The position numbers and the translations under genes are program-made. This document shows positions 35,645 to 43,730 of a stretch of 64,000 nt of DNA, one piece after another. Origin of the DNA: [Mycobacterium] nativiensis (lineage in GTDB: Bacteria; Actinomycetota; Actinomycetes; Mycobacteriales; Mycobacteriaceae); contig NZ_CP083986.1 of the NCBI RefSeq assembly GCF_020172685.1, forward strand, positions 150,456 to 214,455, given 5' to 3'. The notes beneath the pieces were generated by a model that did not search any database, was not told where the DNA came from, and saw only the letters and a program-made list of their open reading frames with translations. Within the stretch, counting starts at the first letter, position 1, and each line of letters begins with the position of its first letter.

Positions 35645-36595
35645 ATGGCGTCTCAACCGGCGGCCCTGCCGCTTTCGGTGACCACTCTGCGATTCCTGGC
35701 CAAGGCGACCGATGTCGGCTACGGCCAGCGGATCGACGGCGGGCACGTACTGGAATGGGTGGACAAGGCCGGGTATGCCTGCGCTGCCCAGTGGAGTGGG
35801 CGCTACTGCGTGACGGCCTTCATCGGCGATATCCGGTTCACCAGACCGATCGCGGTGGGTGAACTCGTCGAGGTCAGTGCTCGGGTCGCGCATACCGGCC
35901 GCACCAGCATGCATATCGTCGTCACGGTCTCCTCCGGTGATCCGCGTGCCGGGGAGCTGACCAGGACCGCGCAGTGCCTCGCAGTGTTCATCGCGGTCGA
36001 CGACGCCGGCACGCCGGTCGGCGTGCCCGCGTTCACGCCGCAGACCGAGTCCGACCGGCGCCTGCAACTGGCCGCTCAGCACCGTGCGAGCATGCGCGCC
36101 GACATCGATGACGCCCTGGCCGCGCAGGAGTACAGCGACGACAGTTCGGCGCCGTGCGCGGTCCTACGCTTCCTGGCCGCGCCCACCGACGTCAACTGGG
36201 GCGGAAAAGTGCATGGCGGCAAGGTGATGCGCTGGATCGACGAGGCGGCATTCCTGTGCGCTGCACAGTGGACCGGTGGGGACGTTATCGCCTCGCGGAT
36301 CAACGGGATCCGGTTCTACCGGCCGATCGTGATCGGCAACATGATCGAGGTCCGCGCCAGGTTGATCCACAGCTCGGCCAGGCGGCTGTACATCAGCGTG
36401 CATGTTCAGTCGTCCGATGTGCGAACCGGTGCCGGCGATGTCGCGGCGCACGCGATGGCATTGTTCGCCGAACTCGACCAGGGTGGCCGTGCGATGACCG
36501 TGCGGCAGTGGAGCCCAGTGACCGAAGAGGATCGTCGTCTGGACCAGCACGCCGTGGAACTCGTCGAGGTGTTGCGCCACACGGCGACGAAGTGA
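35645..36595 (+). CDS. Double-hotdog acyl-CoA thioesterase
   Basis: This 316-residue protein is made of two tandem hotdog domains, residues about 10-140 and 165-300. Each has the thioesterase pattern: LRFLAKATDVGYGQRIDGGH then VLEWVDKAGYACAAQWSG, and LRFLAAPTDVNWGGKVHGGK then VMRWIDEAAFLCAAQWTGG. The second domain keeps the N-x-x-G-x-VHGG-x-x-M-x-W-x-DEAA signature of the acyl-CoA thioesterase II/BFIT group. The first has D in place of the usual glutamate. It would cleave acyl-CoA to free acid and CoA. RBS GGAGGGG precedes the ATG. It is convergent with the MarR gene. Confidence 0.9.
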   Translation: MASQPAALPLSVTTLRFLAKATDVGYGQRIDGGHVLEWVDKAGYACAAQWSGRYCVTAFIGDIRFTRPIAVGELVEVSARVAHTGRTSMHIVVTVSSGDPRAGELTRTAQCLAVFIAVDDAGTPVGVPAFTPQTESDRRLQLAAQHRASMRADIDDALAAQEYSDDSSAPCAVLRFLAAPTDVNWGGKVHGGKVMRWIDEAAFLCAAQWTGGDVIASRINGIRFYRPIVIGNMIEVRARLIHSSARRLYISVHVQSSDVRTGAGDVAAHAMALFAELDQGGRAMTVRQWSPVTEEDRRLDQHAVELVEVLRHTATK

Positions 36596-36598
36596 TCC

Positions 36599-37057
36599 CT
36601 ACGGATTGCTCAGCAGGTTGTCGCGGATCTGCCCGTAGGAATGTGTGAACAGTTCCACCTCACGCGGACTGAGCAGATCGAAGAGGTTGGTGCGAACCGC
36701 CTTGACGTGGCCGGGTGCGGCCGTCCGCAGCTTCTCGGCGCCGGCCTCGGTGAGCTCGGCGAACAGCCCGCGCTTGTCTTCGTCGCACTTGACCTGCTGC
36801 ACCCAGCCGGCATCGATCAGCCGCTTGACCGCCCGGGTGACCCCGCTTCGCGTGGTCACGGTGATGTCGGCCAACTCGTTCATCCGCATCCGCTGCTGCG
36901 GCGCCTCCGACAACAGCGCGAGGATCTCGAAGTCGGACAGGTTGATCGCGGAGTCGGCGGCCAACTGCCGGTCCAGGGCCCGCATCAGCAGTCGGGTGCT
37001 GTCGAGGTAACCGCGCCACATCTGCTGCTCCTCCTCGCTCAGCCACTGTGTCTCCAT
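36599..37057 (-). CDS. MarR-family regulator
   Basis: This 152-residue winged-helix regulator starts at METQWLSEEEQQMWRGYLDS; an upstream in-frame extension to 37102 would cross the operator. The wHTH reads LSDFEILALLSEAPQQRMRM then NELADITVTTRSGVTRAVKR, and the wing DEDKRGLFAELTEAG has the conserved D-x-R-G. It is divergent from the flavin monooxygenase operon, and matching half-sites TAGTTGATAACG lie on both sides of the gap. It most likely represses that operon and itself until a small-molecule ligand, possibly a phenolic or quinone compound, binds. Confidence 0.92.
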   Translation of the reverse strand: METQWLSEEEQQMWRGYLDSTRLLMRALDRQLAADSAINLSDFEILALLSEAPQQRMRMNELADITVTTRSGVTRAVKRLIDAGWVQQVKCDEDKRGLFAELTEAGAEKLRTAAPGHVKAVRTNLFDLLSPREVELFTHSYGQIRDNLLSNP

Positions 37058-37067
37058 GCCCGAAATA

Positions 37068-37161
37068 TAGTTGATAACGCGATGGTTGTCCAGGCGGAAC
37101 ACGCAGGTTGTGCTGGTAGTAGATTAGGGAATGAAGTCAGAACTAGTTTCGTTATCAACTA
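37068..37161. promoter_or_regulatory. Inverted operator pair in the MarR/monooxygenase promoter
   Basis: The 12-mer TAGTTGATAACG (37068-37079) recurs as its exact reverse complement CGTTATCAACTA (37150-37161). The right copy is part of an inverted repeat TAGTT-N8-AACTA (37144-37161). The left copy is 10 bases before the MarR start, and the right one is 38 bases before the monooxygenase start. Confidence 0.8.
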
Positions 37162-37199
37162 CCGTGTACAGTAGCGACCAACGATCAAGGAGGGCTGAC

Positions 37200-38312
37200 G
37201 TGTCGAACACGGGCATGCAATTCGGCATCTTCACCGTCGGCGATGTCACGGCCGATCCCACCACGGGCCGAATGCCGACCGAGGCCGAGCGGATCAAGGC
37301 GACCGTGGCGATCGCCAAGAAGGCCGAGGAAGTGGGCCTGGACGTCTTTGCCACCGGTGAGCATCACAACCCGCCGTTCGTCCCGTCATCGCCGACCACC
37401 CTGCTGGGCTACATCGCAGCGCAGACCGAGCGGATCCAGCTGACCACCGCCACCACCCTGATCACCACCAATGACCCGGTGAAGATCGCCGAGGACTACA
37501 GCGTGCTGCAGCATCTTTCCGACGGCCGGGTGGACCTGATGCTGGGGCGTGGCAACACCGGACCGGTGTACCCCTGGTTCGGCAAGGACATCCGGGCCGC
37601 GTTGCCGTTGACGGTGGAGAACTACCAGCTGCTGCGCCGGCTCTGGCGCGAGGAGGTCGTCGACTTCAGCGGTGAACACCGCACCCCGTTGCACGGATTC
37701 ACCCTGGCGCCGCGCCCGCTGGACGGGGTCCCCCCGTTCGTCTGGCACGGGTCTATCCGCACTCCCGAAATCGCCGAACTGGCCGCGCACTTCGGCGACG
37801 GCTTCTTCGCCAACCACATCTTCTGGCCCGCATCGCACACCAAGGCGATGGTGCAGCTCTACCGGCAGCGGTTCGAGCACTACGGCCACGGCGCCGCCGA
37901 CCAGGCGATCGTGGGTCTGGGCGGTCAGGTGTTCCTGCGGCCCAACAGCCAGGATGCGGTCAACGAGTTCCGGCCGTACTTCGACAACGCCCCGGTCTAC
38001 GGGCACGGCCCGAGCCTGGAGGAGTTCAGTGAGCAGACTCCGCTGACGGTCGGCTCGCCGCAGCAGGTGATCGACAAGACCCTGAGCTTCCGGGACTACG
38101 TCGGCGACTACCAGCGGCAGCTGTTCCTGGTCGACCATGCGGGTCTGCCGCTCAAGACGGTGCTCGAACAGCTCGATCTGCTGGGTGAGCACGTTGTTCC
38201 GGTGCTGCGCAAGGAGTTCGCCATCGGCCGGCCCGCGCACGTTCCCGGCGCGCCGACGCACCAGTCCCTGGTGGAGGCCGCACGGCAACCCGAGATTCAG
38301 GAGGCGTCATGA
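37200..38312 (+). CDS. Luciferase-like FMN-dependent monooxygenase
   Basis: This 370-residue TIM-barrel LLM-class oxygenase uses reduced FMN and O2. Recognisable segments are MQFGIFTVGDV, GLDVFATGEHHNPPFVPSSP, LSDGRVDLMLGRGNTGPVYP and FVWHGSIRTPEIAELAAHFGDG. The GTG start has AAGGAGGG six bases upstream; an in-frame ATG five codons later is an alternative. It resembles the CE1758 subgroup, which is encoded beside a dedicated FMN reductase, as here, where the next gene overlaps by four bases. The substrate is unknown. Expression is probably controlled by the divergent MarR. Confidence 0.9.
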   Translation: MSNTGMQFGIFTVGDVTADPTTGRMPTEAERIKATVAIAKKAEEVGLDVFATGEHHNPPFVPSSPTTLLGYIAAQTERIQLTTATTLITTNDPVKIAEDYSVLQHLSDGRVDLMLGRGNTGPVYPWFGKDIRAALPLTVENYQLLRRLWREEVVDFSGEHRTPLHGFTLAPRPLDGVPPFVWHGSIRTPEIAELAAHFGDGFFANHIFWPASHTKAMVQLYRQRFEHYGHGAADQAIVGLGGQVFLRPNSQDAVNEFRPYFDNAPVYGHGPSLEEFSEQTPLTVGSPQQVIDKTLSFRDYVGDYQRQLFLVDHAGLPLKTVLEQLDLLGEHVVPVLRKEFAIGRPAHVPGAPTHQSLVEAARQPEIQEAS

Positions 38313-38908
38313 AGTTGATGGTGATCAGCGGCGGCCTGCGTGAGCCGTCGTCCACCCGGCTGCTGGCCGACCGGCTCGGCGCGGCGGTGCGCGCCGAGCT
38401 CGGCCAGATCGACATCGAAGTCATCGAGCTACGCCACCTGGCCCGGGCGATCACCGACGCCATGCTGACGGGGTTCGCCTCGCCGGAGCTGGAGGAGGTG
38501 TTCGACGCGATCGCCGGCTGTGACGGGGTGATCGCGGTGACGCCGACGTTCAACGCGACCTTCAGCGGTCTGTTCAAGTCGTTCTTCGACGTGCTGCCCG
38601 AGCAGACGCTGGATCAGACGCCGGTGCTGATCGCGGCGACCGGCGGTACCGAGCGCCACTCACTGGTGCTCGACCACGCTCTGCGTCCGATGTTCTGCTA
38701 TCTGCATGCGCTGGTGTCACCCACCGGGGTGTTCGCCGCCACCGCGGATTTCGGCGCGGACGGGTCCGGCTCGGGCCTTTGCGAGCGGATCGCCAAGGCG
38801 GCCAAGGATTTCGCCCGGTTCGTTCGGGTGGACGGTCCGCGGCCGCACCGAGACCAGTTCACCGACGAGCTGACCGAAATTCAGGGCTTGCTGGCCGGCA
38901 CGCACTGA
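38309..38908 (+). CDS. NAD(P)H-dependent FMN reductase (CE1759-type partner)
   Basis: This 199-residue flavodoxin-fold reductase opens MKLMVISGGLREPSSTRLLA, with the phosphate-binding GGLREPSST loop. The conserved VIAVTPTFNATFSGLFKSFF segment and the FADGSG-like C-terminal part are also seen. Its ATG overlaps the monooxygenase stop (ATGA), so the two subunits are translationally coupled. It would supply reduced FMN to the upstream oxygenase, making a two-component monooxygenase. Confidence 0.89.
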   Translation: MKLMVISGGLREPSSTRLLADRLGAAVRAELGQIDIEVIELRHLARAITDAMLTGFASPELEEVFDAIAGCDGVIAVTPTFNATFSGLFKSFFDVLPEQTLDQTPVLIAATGGTERHSLVLDHALRPMFCYLHALVSPTGVFAATADFGADGSGSGLCERIAKAAKDFARFVRVDGPRPHRDQFTDELTEIQGLLAGTH

Positions 38909-38941
38909 CAGGCACGACTAACCCAACAAAGGAGTAATGGC

Positions 38942-39541
38942 ATGACGAAGTTGGCGGTTATCTACTACTCGGCGACCGGGCACGGCACCACCATGGCCCA
39001 GCGAGTGGCCAAGGCTGCTGAAGCCGCGGGGGCCGAGGTCCGTGTGCGCCACATCGAGGAAACACGCGACCCCGCGACGTTCGCCCACAACCCGGCGTGG
39101 ACCGCCAACTACGAAGCGACCAAGGATCAGCCAGCTGCCACCGGCGACGACATCGTCTGGGCGGACGCCGTCATCTTCGGCTCACCCACCCGATTCGGTT
39201 CTCCCTCAGCGCAATTCCGTAACTTCCTGGACGGGCTGGGCGGGCTGTGGGCCAAGGGTGAACTCGCCGACAAGGTCTATGCCGGCTTCACCTCCAGTCA
39301 GACCTCCCACGGCGGGCAGGAGGCCACGCTGCTGAACCTCTATGTCTCCCTGATGCACTTCGGCGGCATCCTGGTGCCGCCGGGCTACACCGACCCGATC
39401 AAGTTCGCCGACGGCAACCCCTACGGCGTCGGGCACATCACCGGCCCGAACAACCAGAACGAGCTCGGCGAGGCCACGGTCGCGGCGCTCGATCACCTGG
39501 CCACCCGGGTGGTGGGCGTCGCGGCCAAGATCGCCGGATAG
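38942..39541 (+). CDS. WrbA-type NAD(P)H:quinone oxidoreductase
   Basis: This 199-residue flavodoxin-like quinone reductase starts MTKLAVIYYSATGHGTTMAQ, with the FMN phosphate loop SATGHGT. It also contains IVWADAVIFGSPTRFGSPSA and the FTSSQTSHGGQE signature of type IV (WrbA) enzymes. It reduces quinones by two electrons, avoiding semiquinones. AAAGGAGTAATGGC precedes the ATG, and it follows the FMN reductase by 33 bases, so it is the third gene of the MarR-divergent operon. Its presence suggests that the pathway makes or meets a quinone. Confidence 0.92.
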   Translation: MTKLAVIYYSATGHGTTMAQRVAKAAEAAGAEVRVRHIEETRDPATFAHNPAWTANYEATKDQPAATGDDIVWADAVIFGSPTRFGSPSAQFRNFLDGLGGLWAKGELADKVYAGFTSSQTSHGGQEATLLNLYVSLMHFGGILVPPGYTDPIKFADGNPYGVGHITGPNNQNELGEATVAALDHLATRVVGVAAKIAG

Positions 39542-39587
39542 CGGGCCGGCGGCGGCCGGGTCGGGCGCTTCGCGTCGTCGATGGGTA

Positions 39588-39616
39588 TTGAAACGTGACT
39601 GATCTCACACTAAAAT
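39588..39616 (+). promoter_or_regulatory. Near-consensus sigma-A promoter of the TetR-R2lox operon
   Basis: TTGAAA (39588-39593) and TAAAAT (39611-39616) are separated by exactly 17 bases, an unusually good match to the housekeeping consensus for this GC-rich genome. The operator at 39614-39630 overlaps the -10 end and the probable start site. Confidence 0.8.
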
Positions 39617-39630
39617 GACCACTGGTCATT
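39614..39630. promoter_or_regulatory. TetR operator of the R2lox operon
   Basis: AATGACC-ACT-GGTCATT is a perfect 7+3+7 palindrome covering the transcription start region of the promoter at 39588-39616, 18 bases before the TetR start codon. Autorepression by the TetR at 39649 is the obvious reading. Confidence 0.85.
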
Positions 39631-39648
39631 CTTCAGTGAGGTGGTCCG

Positions 39649-40332
39649 ATGCCGACGGTGACGTGGGGACGGGTCGACCCGGCGCGCCGGGCCGCCGTGT
39701 TGGAGGCCGCCGAGGCTGAGTTCAGCTCACGCGGCTTCTCGCACGGCAGCCTGAACGTCATCGCCCGGCGCGCCAAGGTCGCCAAGGGCAGCCTGTTCCA
39801 GTACTTCGCCGACAAGGCCGACCTGTACGCATTCGTCGCCGACACCGCGGGTCAGCGGGTGCGTGCCCACATGGAGCGAAAGATCGTCGAACTCGACTCC
39901 AGCAGGCCGTTTTTCGAGTTCCTCACCGACATGCTCGACGTGTGGGTGGCCTACTTCGCCGATCACCCGCGGGAGCGGGCGCTGCACGCCGCCGCCAGCC
40001 TGGAAGTCGACACCGACGCCCGGATCAGTGTGCGAACTGTGATGCACCGGCACTACCTGGAAGTGCTGCGCCCCCTGGTGGCTGACGCGCAGGCGCGCGG
40101 TGACCTGCGCTCCGACGCCGACACCGGCGCACTGCTGTCGCTGCTGCTGTTGATCCTCCCGCACCTGGCGCTGGCGCCCTACCTGCGCGGTATCGACCCC
40201 ATCCTCGGCCTCGACGAGCCGACTCCGGAACAACCGGTCCTGGCGGTACGCCGGCTGGTCGCCGTGCTGGCCGCGGCATTCGGTGGCGAATCCACTCGCC
40301 ATCGGCACCCATTGAAGGAGGAAGTTCTGTGA
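39649..40332 (+). CDS. TetR-family regulator (Rv0232-like)
   Basis: This 227-residue TetR regulator has a helix-turn-helix at residues about 15-55 ([20 protein letters not shown] then [20 protein letters not shown]). The C-terminal ligand domain is helical and ends in a low-complexity polar tail. GAGGTGG precedes the ATG. Its stop overlaps the R2lox start (GTGA), so regulator and oxidase are one operon. Position and partner match Rv0232-Rv0233. It probably binds the 17-bp palindrome immediately upstream and relieves repression on sensing a lipid-like or redox signal (inference). Confidence 0.92.
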   Translation: MPTVTWGRVDPARRAAVLEAAEAEFSSRGFSHGSLNVIARRAKVAKGSLFQYFADKADLYAFVADTAGQRVRAHMERKIVELDSSRPFFEFLTDMLDVWVAYFADHPRERALHAAASLEVDTDARISVRTVMHRHYLEVLRPLVADAQARGDLRSDADTGALLSLLLLILPHLALAPYLRGIDPILGLDEPTPEQPVLAVRRLVAVLAAAFGGESTRHRHPLKEEVL

Positions 40333-41270
40333 CCCGCACCCACTTCGACTCGCTGGCCGCGGGCGGCCTGAACTGGGACAGTCTGCCGCTCAAGCTGTTC
40401 GCCGGCGGTAACGCGAAGTTCTGGAATCCCGCCGACATCGACTTCTCCCGCGACCGGGCGGACTGGGAGGCGTTGACCGACCGGGAACGCGACTACGCCA
40501 CCCGGCTGTGTGCGCAGTTCATCGCCGGCGAGGAATCGGTGACTCAGGACATCCAGCCGTTCATGGCGGCGATGCGCGCCGAGGGCCGCCTCGGTGACGA
40601 GATGTATCTGACCCAGTTCGCCTTCGAAGAGGCCAAACACACCCAGGTGTTCCGGATGTGGCTCGACGCGGTCGGCATCACCGAGCAGCTGGACAGCTGC
40701 CTCGAGCCGCTCCCGACTTATCTGCGGATATTCAACGAGGAGCTGCCGGCATCGCTGGACGCCCTGTCGAGCGATCCGTCACCGGCGGCGCAGGTTCGGG
40801 CGGCGGTGACCTACAACCATTTCGTCGAGGGCACGCTGGCGCTGACCGGCTACTACGCCTGGCACAAGATCTGTGTGGAGCACGGCATATTGCCCGGCAT
40901 GCAGGCGCTGGTCGGGCACATCGCCGACGACGAGCGACGCCACATGGCCTGGGGCACCTTCACCTGTCGGCGCCACGTCGCCGCGGACGACGCCAACTGG
41001 ACGGTGTTCGAAGCGCGCATGAACGAACTCATGCCGCTGTTGGTGAGCTACACCGCAGAGGGGGACGCGATCTACGGCGGCGACACCCCATTCGGCCTGT
41101 CCCCCGACGTGGTGTTCAACTACGCGATGGACAAGGGAATGCGGCGGTTCGGCACGATCAGCAGCGCCCGCGGCCGCCCGGTCGGCGAGATCGACCTGGA
41201 CTACAGCCCGCTGCAACTGGAGGACACCTTCGCCGACGAGGACCGCAAGCTGCTGGCCGTCTCGGCCTAG
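40329..41270 (+). CDS. R2-like ligand-binding oxidase (R2lox, Rv0233-like)
   Basis: This 313-residue ferritin-like protein with a mixed Mn/Fe site was once annotated as ribonucleotide reductase beta subunit (nrdB). The metal ligands fall at the same positions as in the M. tuberculosis enzyme: Glu68, Glu101, His104, Glu167, Glu202 and His205. The residues that form the valine-tyrosine ether crosslink, Val71 and Tyr162, are also present. It therefore should be an R2lox oxidase that binds a long-chain fatty-acid-like ligand, not a radical-generating R2. It starts at GTG, overlapping the TetR stop, with AAGGAGGAA upstream. Confidence 0.94.
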   Translation: MTRTHFDSLAAGGLNWDSLPLKLFAGGNAKFWNPADIDFSRDRADWEALTDRERDYATRLCAQFIAGEESVTQDIQPFMAAMRAEGRLGDEMYLTQFAFEEAKHTQVFRMWLDAVGITEQLDSCLEPLPTYLRIFNEELPASLDALSSDPSPAAQVRAAVTYNHFVEGTLALTGYYAWHKICVEHGILPGMQALVGHIADDERRHMAWGTFTCRRHVAADDANWTVFEARMNELMPLLVSYTAEGDAIYGGDTPFGLSPDVVFNYAMDKGMRRFGTISSARGRPVGEIDLDYSPLQLEDTFADEDRKLLAVSA

Positions 41271-41277
41271 CCGGCGA

Positions 41278-42654
41278 TCAGGCCACCCAGACCGTCTTGA
41301 GGTTGCAGAACTCGCGGATACCGTGGCCGGACAGTTCCCGGCCGTACCCGGAGCGCTTGATTCCGCCGAACGGCAACTCCGGAAACGACACCGTCATTCC
41401 GTTGATGAAGACCTGGCCGGCCTCGATCTCGTCGGCGAACCGGCCGATCTCGGCCTCGTCGCGGGTCCAGGCGTTCGATCCCAGACCGAACGGGCTGTCG
41501 TTGGCGATCGCGATCGCCTCGTCGATGCCCGAGGCGCGGTAGACCGAGGCGACCGGGCCGAACACCTCTTCGGTGAAAATCGCCATGTCGCGGGTGATGT
41601 CGGTGATCACCGTCGGCGGGTAGTACCAACCCGGGCGGTCGATTCGCTTGCCCCCACAGCGGATCATGGCTCCGGCGGCGGCTGCGGTGTCCACCTGCTG
41701 GGCGACCTCGTCACGGCCCTGCTCGGTGGCCAGCGGCCCGACATCGGTGTCCGGGTCGGTCGGGTCGCCGATCCGCAGCGCCGACATCTGCGCGGTGAAC
41801 TTGGTGACGAATTCGTCGTAGATGTCGGTGTGGACGATGAATCGCTTTGCCGCGATGCATGATTGGCCGTTGTTCTGCACCCTGGCGGTGACCGCGGTGC
41901 GTACCGCGGCCTCCAGGTCGGCCGACGGCATCACGATGAACGGGTCACTGCCGCCCAACTCCAGCACGGTGTGCTTGACCTCGTCGCCGGCGATGGCTGC
42001 CACTGACCGCCCGGCCGGTTCGCTGCCGGTCAGGGTCGCCGCCGCCACCCGCGGGTCGCGCAGCACGCGTTCGACGGCGCCGGATCCGATCAACAGGGTC
42101 TGGAAACAGCCGCCCGGAAAACCGCCGCGGGACAACACGTCCTCGAGGTACAGCGCGGTCTGCGGCACATTGGAGGCGTGCTTGAGCAGGCCGACGTTGC
42201 CGGCCATCAGGGCCGGCGCGGCGAACCGCACCGCCTGCCACAGCGGGAAGTTCCACGGCATCACGGCCAGCACGATCCCGATCGGCTGGTAGCGGGCGAA
42301 CGCCTTCGATGCGTTGACCGCGGTCGCGTCGGCGGGCTCGTCGGCCAGCAATGCTTCGGTGTGGTCGGCGTAGAACCGGAAGCCCTTGACGCATTTGAGT
42401 GCTTCGGCCTTGGCCGACACCAAAGTCTTGCCCATCTCCAGCGTCATCATCGCGGCCACTTCGTCGGCCCCGGCCTCCAGCAGGTCGGCCGTCGCGTGCA
42501 TCCACCGGGCGCGCTGCGCGAAATCAGTGCGGCGATAGTCGGTGAACCGGGCTGCCGCACGCGCGATCGCGGCGTCGACCTCCGCGTCGGTGGCCGCGGT
42601 GAAGGACTTCACCGTCTCGCCGGTGGCCGGGTTTGTGGTGGCAATTGCGGGCAC
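41278..42654 (-). CDS. gabD1: Succinate-semialdehyde dehydrogenase (GabD1)
   Basis: This 458-residue aldehyde dehydrogenase-family enzyme would oxidise succinic semialdehyde to succinate with NADP. The Rossmann region precedes the catalytic blocks HTVLELGGSDPFIVMP (general base glutamate) and QNNGQSCIAAKRFIV (nucleophilic cysteine), and the C-terminal PFGGIKRSGYGRELSGHGI is typical of the SSADH subgroup. It starts MPAIATTNPATGETVKSF. It is convergent with R2lox, with a gap of seven bases, as in Rv0233-Rv0234c, which supports the gabD1 name. It links GABA or alpha-ketoglutarate-derived semialdehyde to the TCA cycle. Confidence 0.91.
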   Translation of the reverse strand: MPAIATTNPATGETVKSFTAATDAEVDAAIARAAARFTDYRRTDFAQRARWMHATADLLEAGADEVAAMMTLEMGKTLVSAKAEALKCVKGFRFYADHTEALLADEPADATAVNASKAFARYQPIGIVLAVMPWNFPLWQAVRFAAPALMAGNVGLLKHASNVPQTALYLEDVLSRGGFPGGCFQTLLIGSGAVERVLRDPRVAAATLTGSEPAGRSVAAIAGDEVKHTVLELGGSDPFIVMPSADLEAAVRTAVTARVQNNGQSCIAAKRFIVHTDIYDEFVTKFTAQMSALRIGDPTDPDTDVGPLATEQGRDEVAQQVDTAAAAGAMIRCGGKRIDRPGWYYPPTVITDITRDMAIFTEEVFGPVASVYRASGIDEAIAIANDSPFGLGSNAWTRDEAEIGRFADEIEAGQVFINGMTVSFPELPFGGIKRSGYGRELSGHGIREFCNLKTVWVA

Positions 42655-42765
42655 GCTGGCCTCCTACGGACGCGGTGGTGTGGTGGTTCGTGTCCAGCCT
42701 GCCATCTTCGGACCGCGTAGGCTCGCCACGAGCCAGCGTCAGTACGTCGATATGGGAGTCACCGG

Positions 42766-43707
42766 ATGCGTTTCAACCCCCCGCCCAACTGGCCGCCTGC
42801 GCCGCCCGGCTGGGCGCCGGACCCCGGTTGGGCGCCGGATCCGTCGTGGCCGCCGCCGCCTCCCGGCTGGCAGCTGTGGGTGGACGACTTCGGTCAAGGC
42901 ACAGCGGCCGACGGATCTGCGCCGATGCCCTACCCGCCGTATGGTGCGCCCTGGCCGATGCCGGCCCCCGAGCAGCGATCGCGCAAGGCGCTGTGGATCT
43001 CGCTGGGCAGCGCCGCAGCGGTGCTCCTGCTGGTCGCCGCACTGGTGGTGAGCGCCGGCGGTCGCTTCACGGGCGAGGAGAAGCCGTCTCGCAAACCCGA
43101 CATCACCGCTCTGACCTCGGACATGCTGGTTGACCGGGCGTCGTTCCCGGACCCGTCCGGCGGCAAGTGGATCAGTGGGGTGGACAGCGCCGGCGACGCC
43201 CCCGCCGAGATGCCGAACCTGACGGTCGACCCGCCGGAGTGCGCGGACTTCTACTCCAGCCCCACATCCGCCCGTCAGACGGCGACGGCGACGCTGGCCA
43301 AGCTGCAGCCGGGCGGCCTGCACTCGATGCGGCTGCGGTTGGCGCTGACGTCGGATCACCCGAACCTCAAGCGCCTGCTGGACACGTGCCAGTCGTTCAA
43401 GCAGACCTTCGAGGCGGGTGGGCGAAGCGTCACCACCGATATCCAGCTGAGCCCGTTGGACGCCGACGGGGTGCCTCCGTGGGCGGTCGCGACCGTGATC
43501 ACCAGCGCCGGCAAGACGCCCATCCGGCTGCCGATCTCGATCACCGCTTCCACGATCTCCGGTTATTACCGAGGCGTGCTCGTCGTCGCCACCAGCAATG
43601 ACATCGGGCTGCGTACGGAGAAGGACGCCGGGGATGATCCGGCGCATGCCGAAGAACTGGTGGCGCTGTTCAACACTCAGATCGAGAAACTCGAGGCCGC
43701 GCAGTAG
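42766..43707 (+). CDS. Proline/tryptophan-rich single-pass membrane protein, unknown
   Basis: This 313-residue protein has a cytoplasmic N-terminus of about 70 residues built from W-A-P-D-P and W-P-P-P-P-P-G-W repeats. A single membrane helix ALWISLGSAAAVLLLVAALV follows at residues about 74-95. A 215-residue extracytoplasmic domain (DITALTSDMLVDRASFPDPS..., two cysteines in DPPECADF and LLDTCQSF) completes it. The layout recalls sensor or PknH-like extracellular domains of mycobacteria, but no family was recognised with confidence. It occupies the place of Rv0235c between gabD1 and aftD, and is convergent with aftD. Confidence 0.8.
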   Translation: MRFNPPPNWPPAPPGWAPDPGWAPDPSWPPPPPGWQLWVDDFGQGTAADGSAPMPYPPYGAPWPMPAPEQRSRKALWISLGSAAAVLLLVAALVVSAGGRFTGEEKPSRKPDITALTSDMLVDRASFPDPSGGKWISGVDSAGDAPAEMPNLTVDPPECADFYSSPTSARQTATATLAKLQPGGLHSMRLRLALTSDHPNLKRLLDTCQSFKQTFEAGGRSVTTDIQLSPLDADGVPPWAVATVITSAGKTPIRLPISITASTISGYYRGVLVVATSNDIGLRTEKDAGDDPAHAEELVALFNTQIEKLEAAQ

Positions 43708-43730
43708 CAGCTGCCCCGCGCTGGCGGCAC

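Noticed and set aside
40329..41270. Ribonucleotide reductase beta subunit (nrdB)
   Set aside because: The metal-ligand positions and the Val71-Tyr162 pair identify an R2-like ligand-binding oxidase, and no nrdA/nrdE partner is near.
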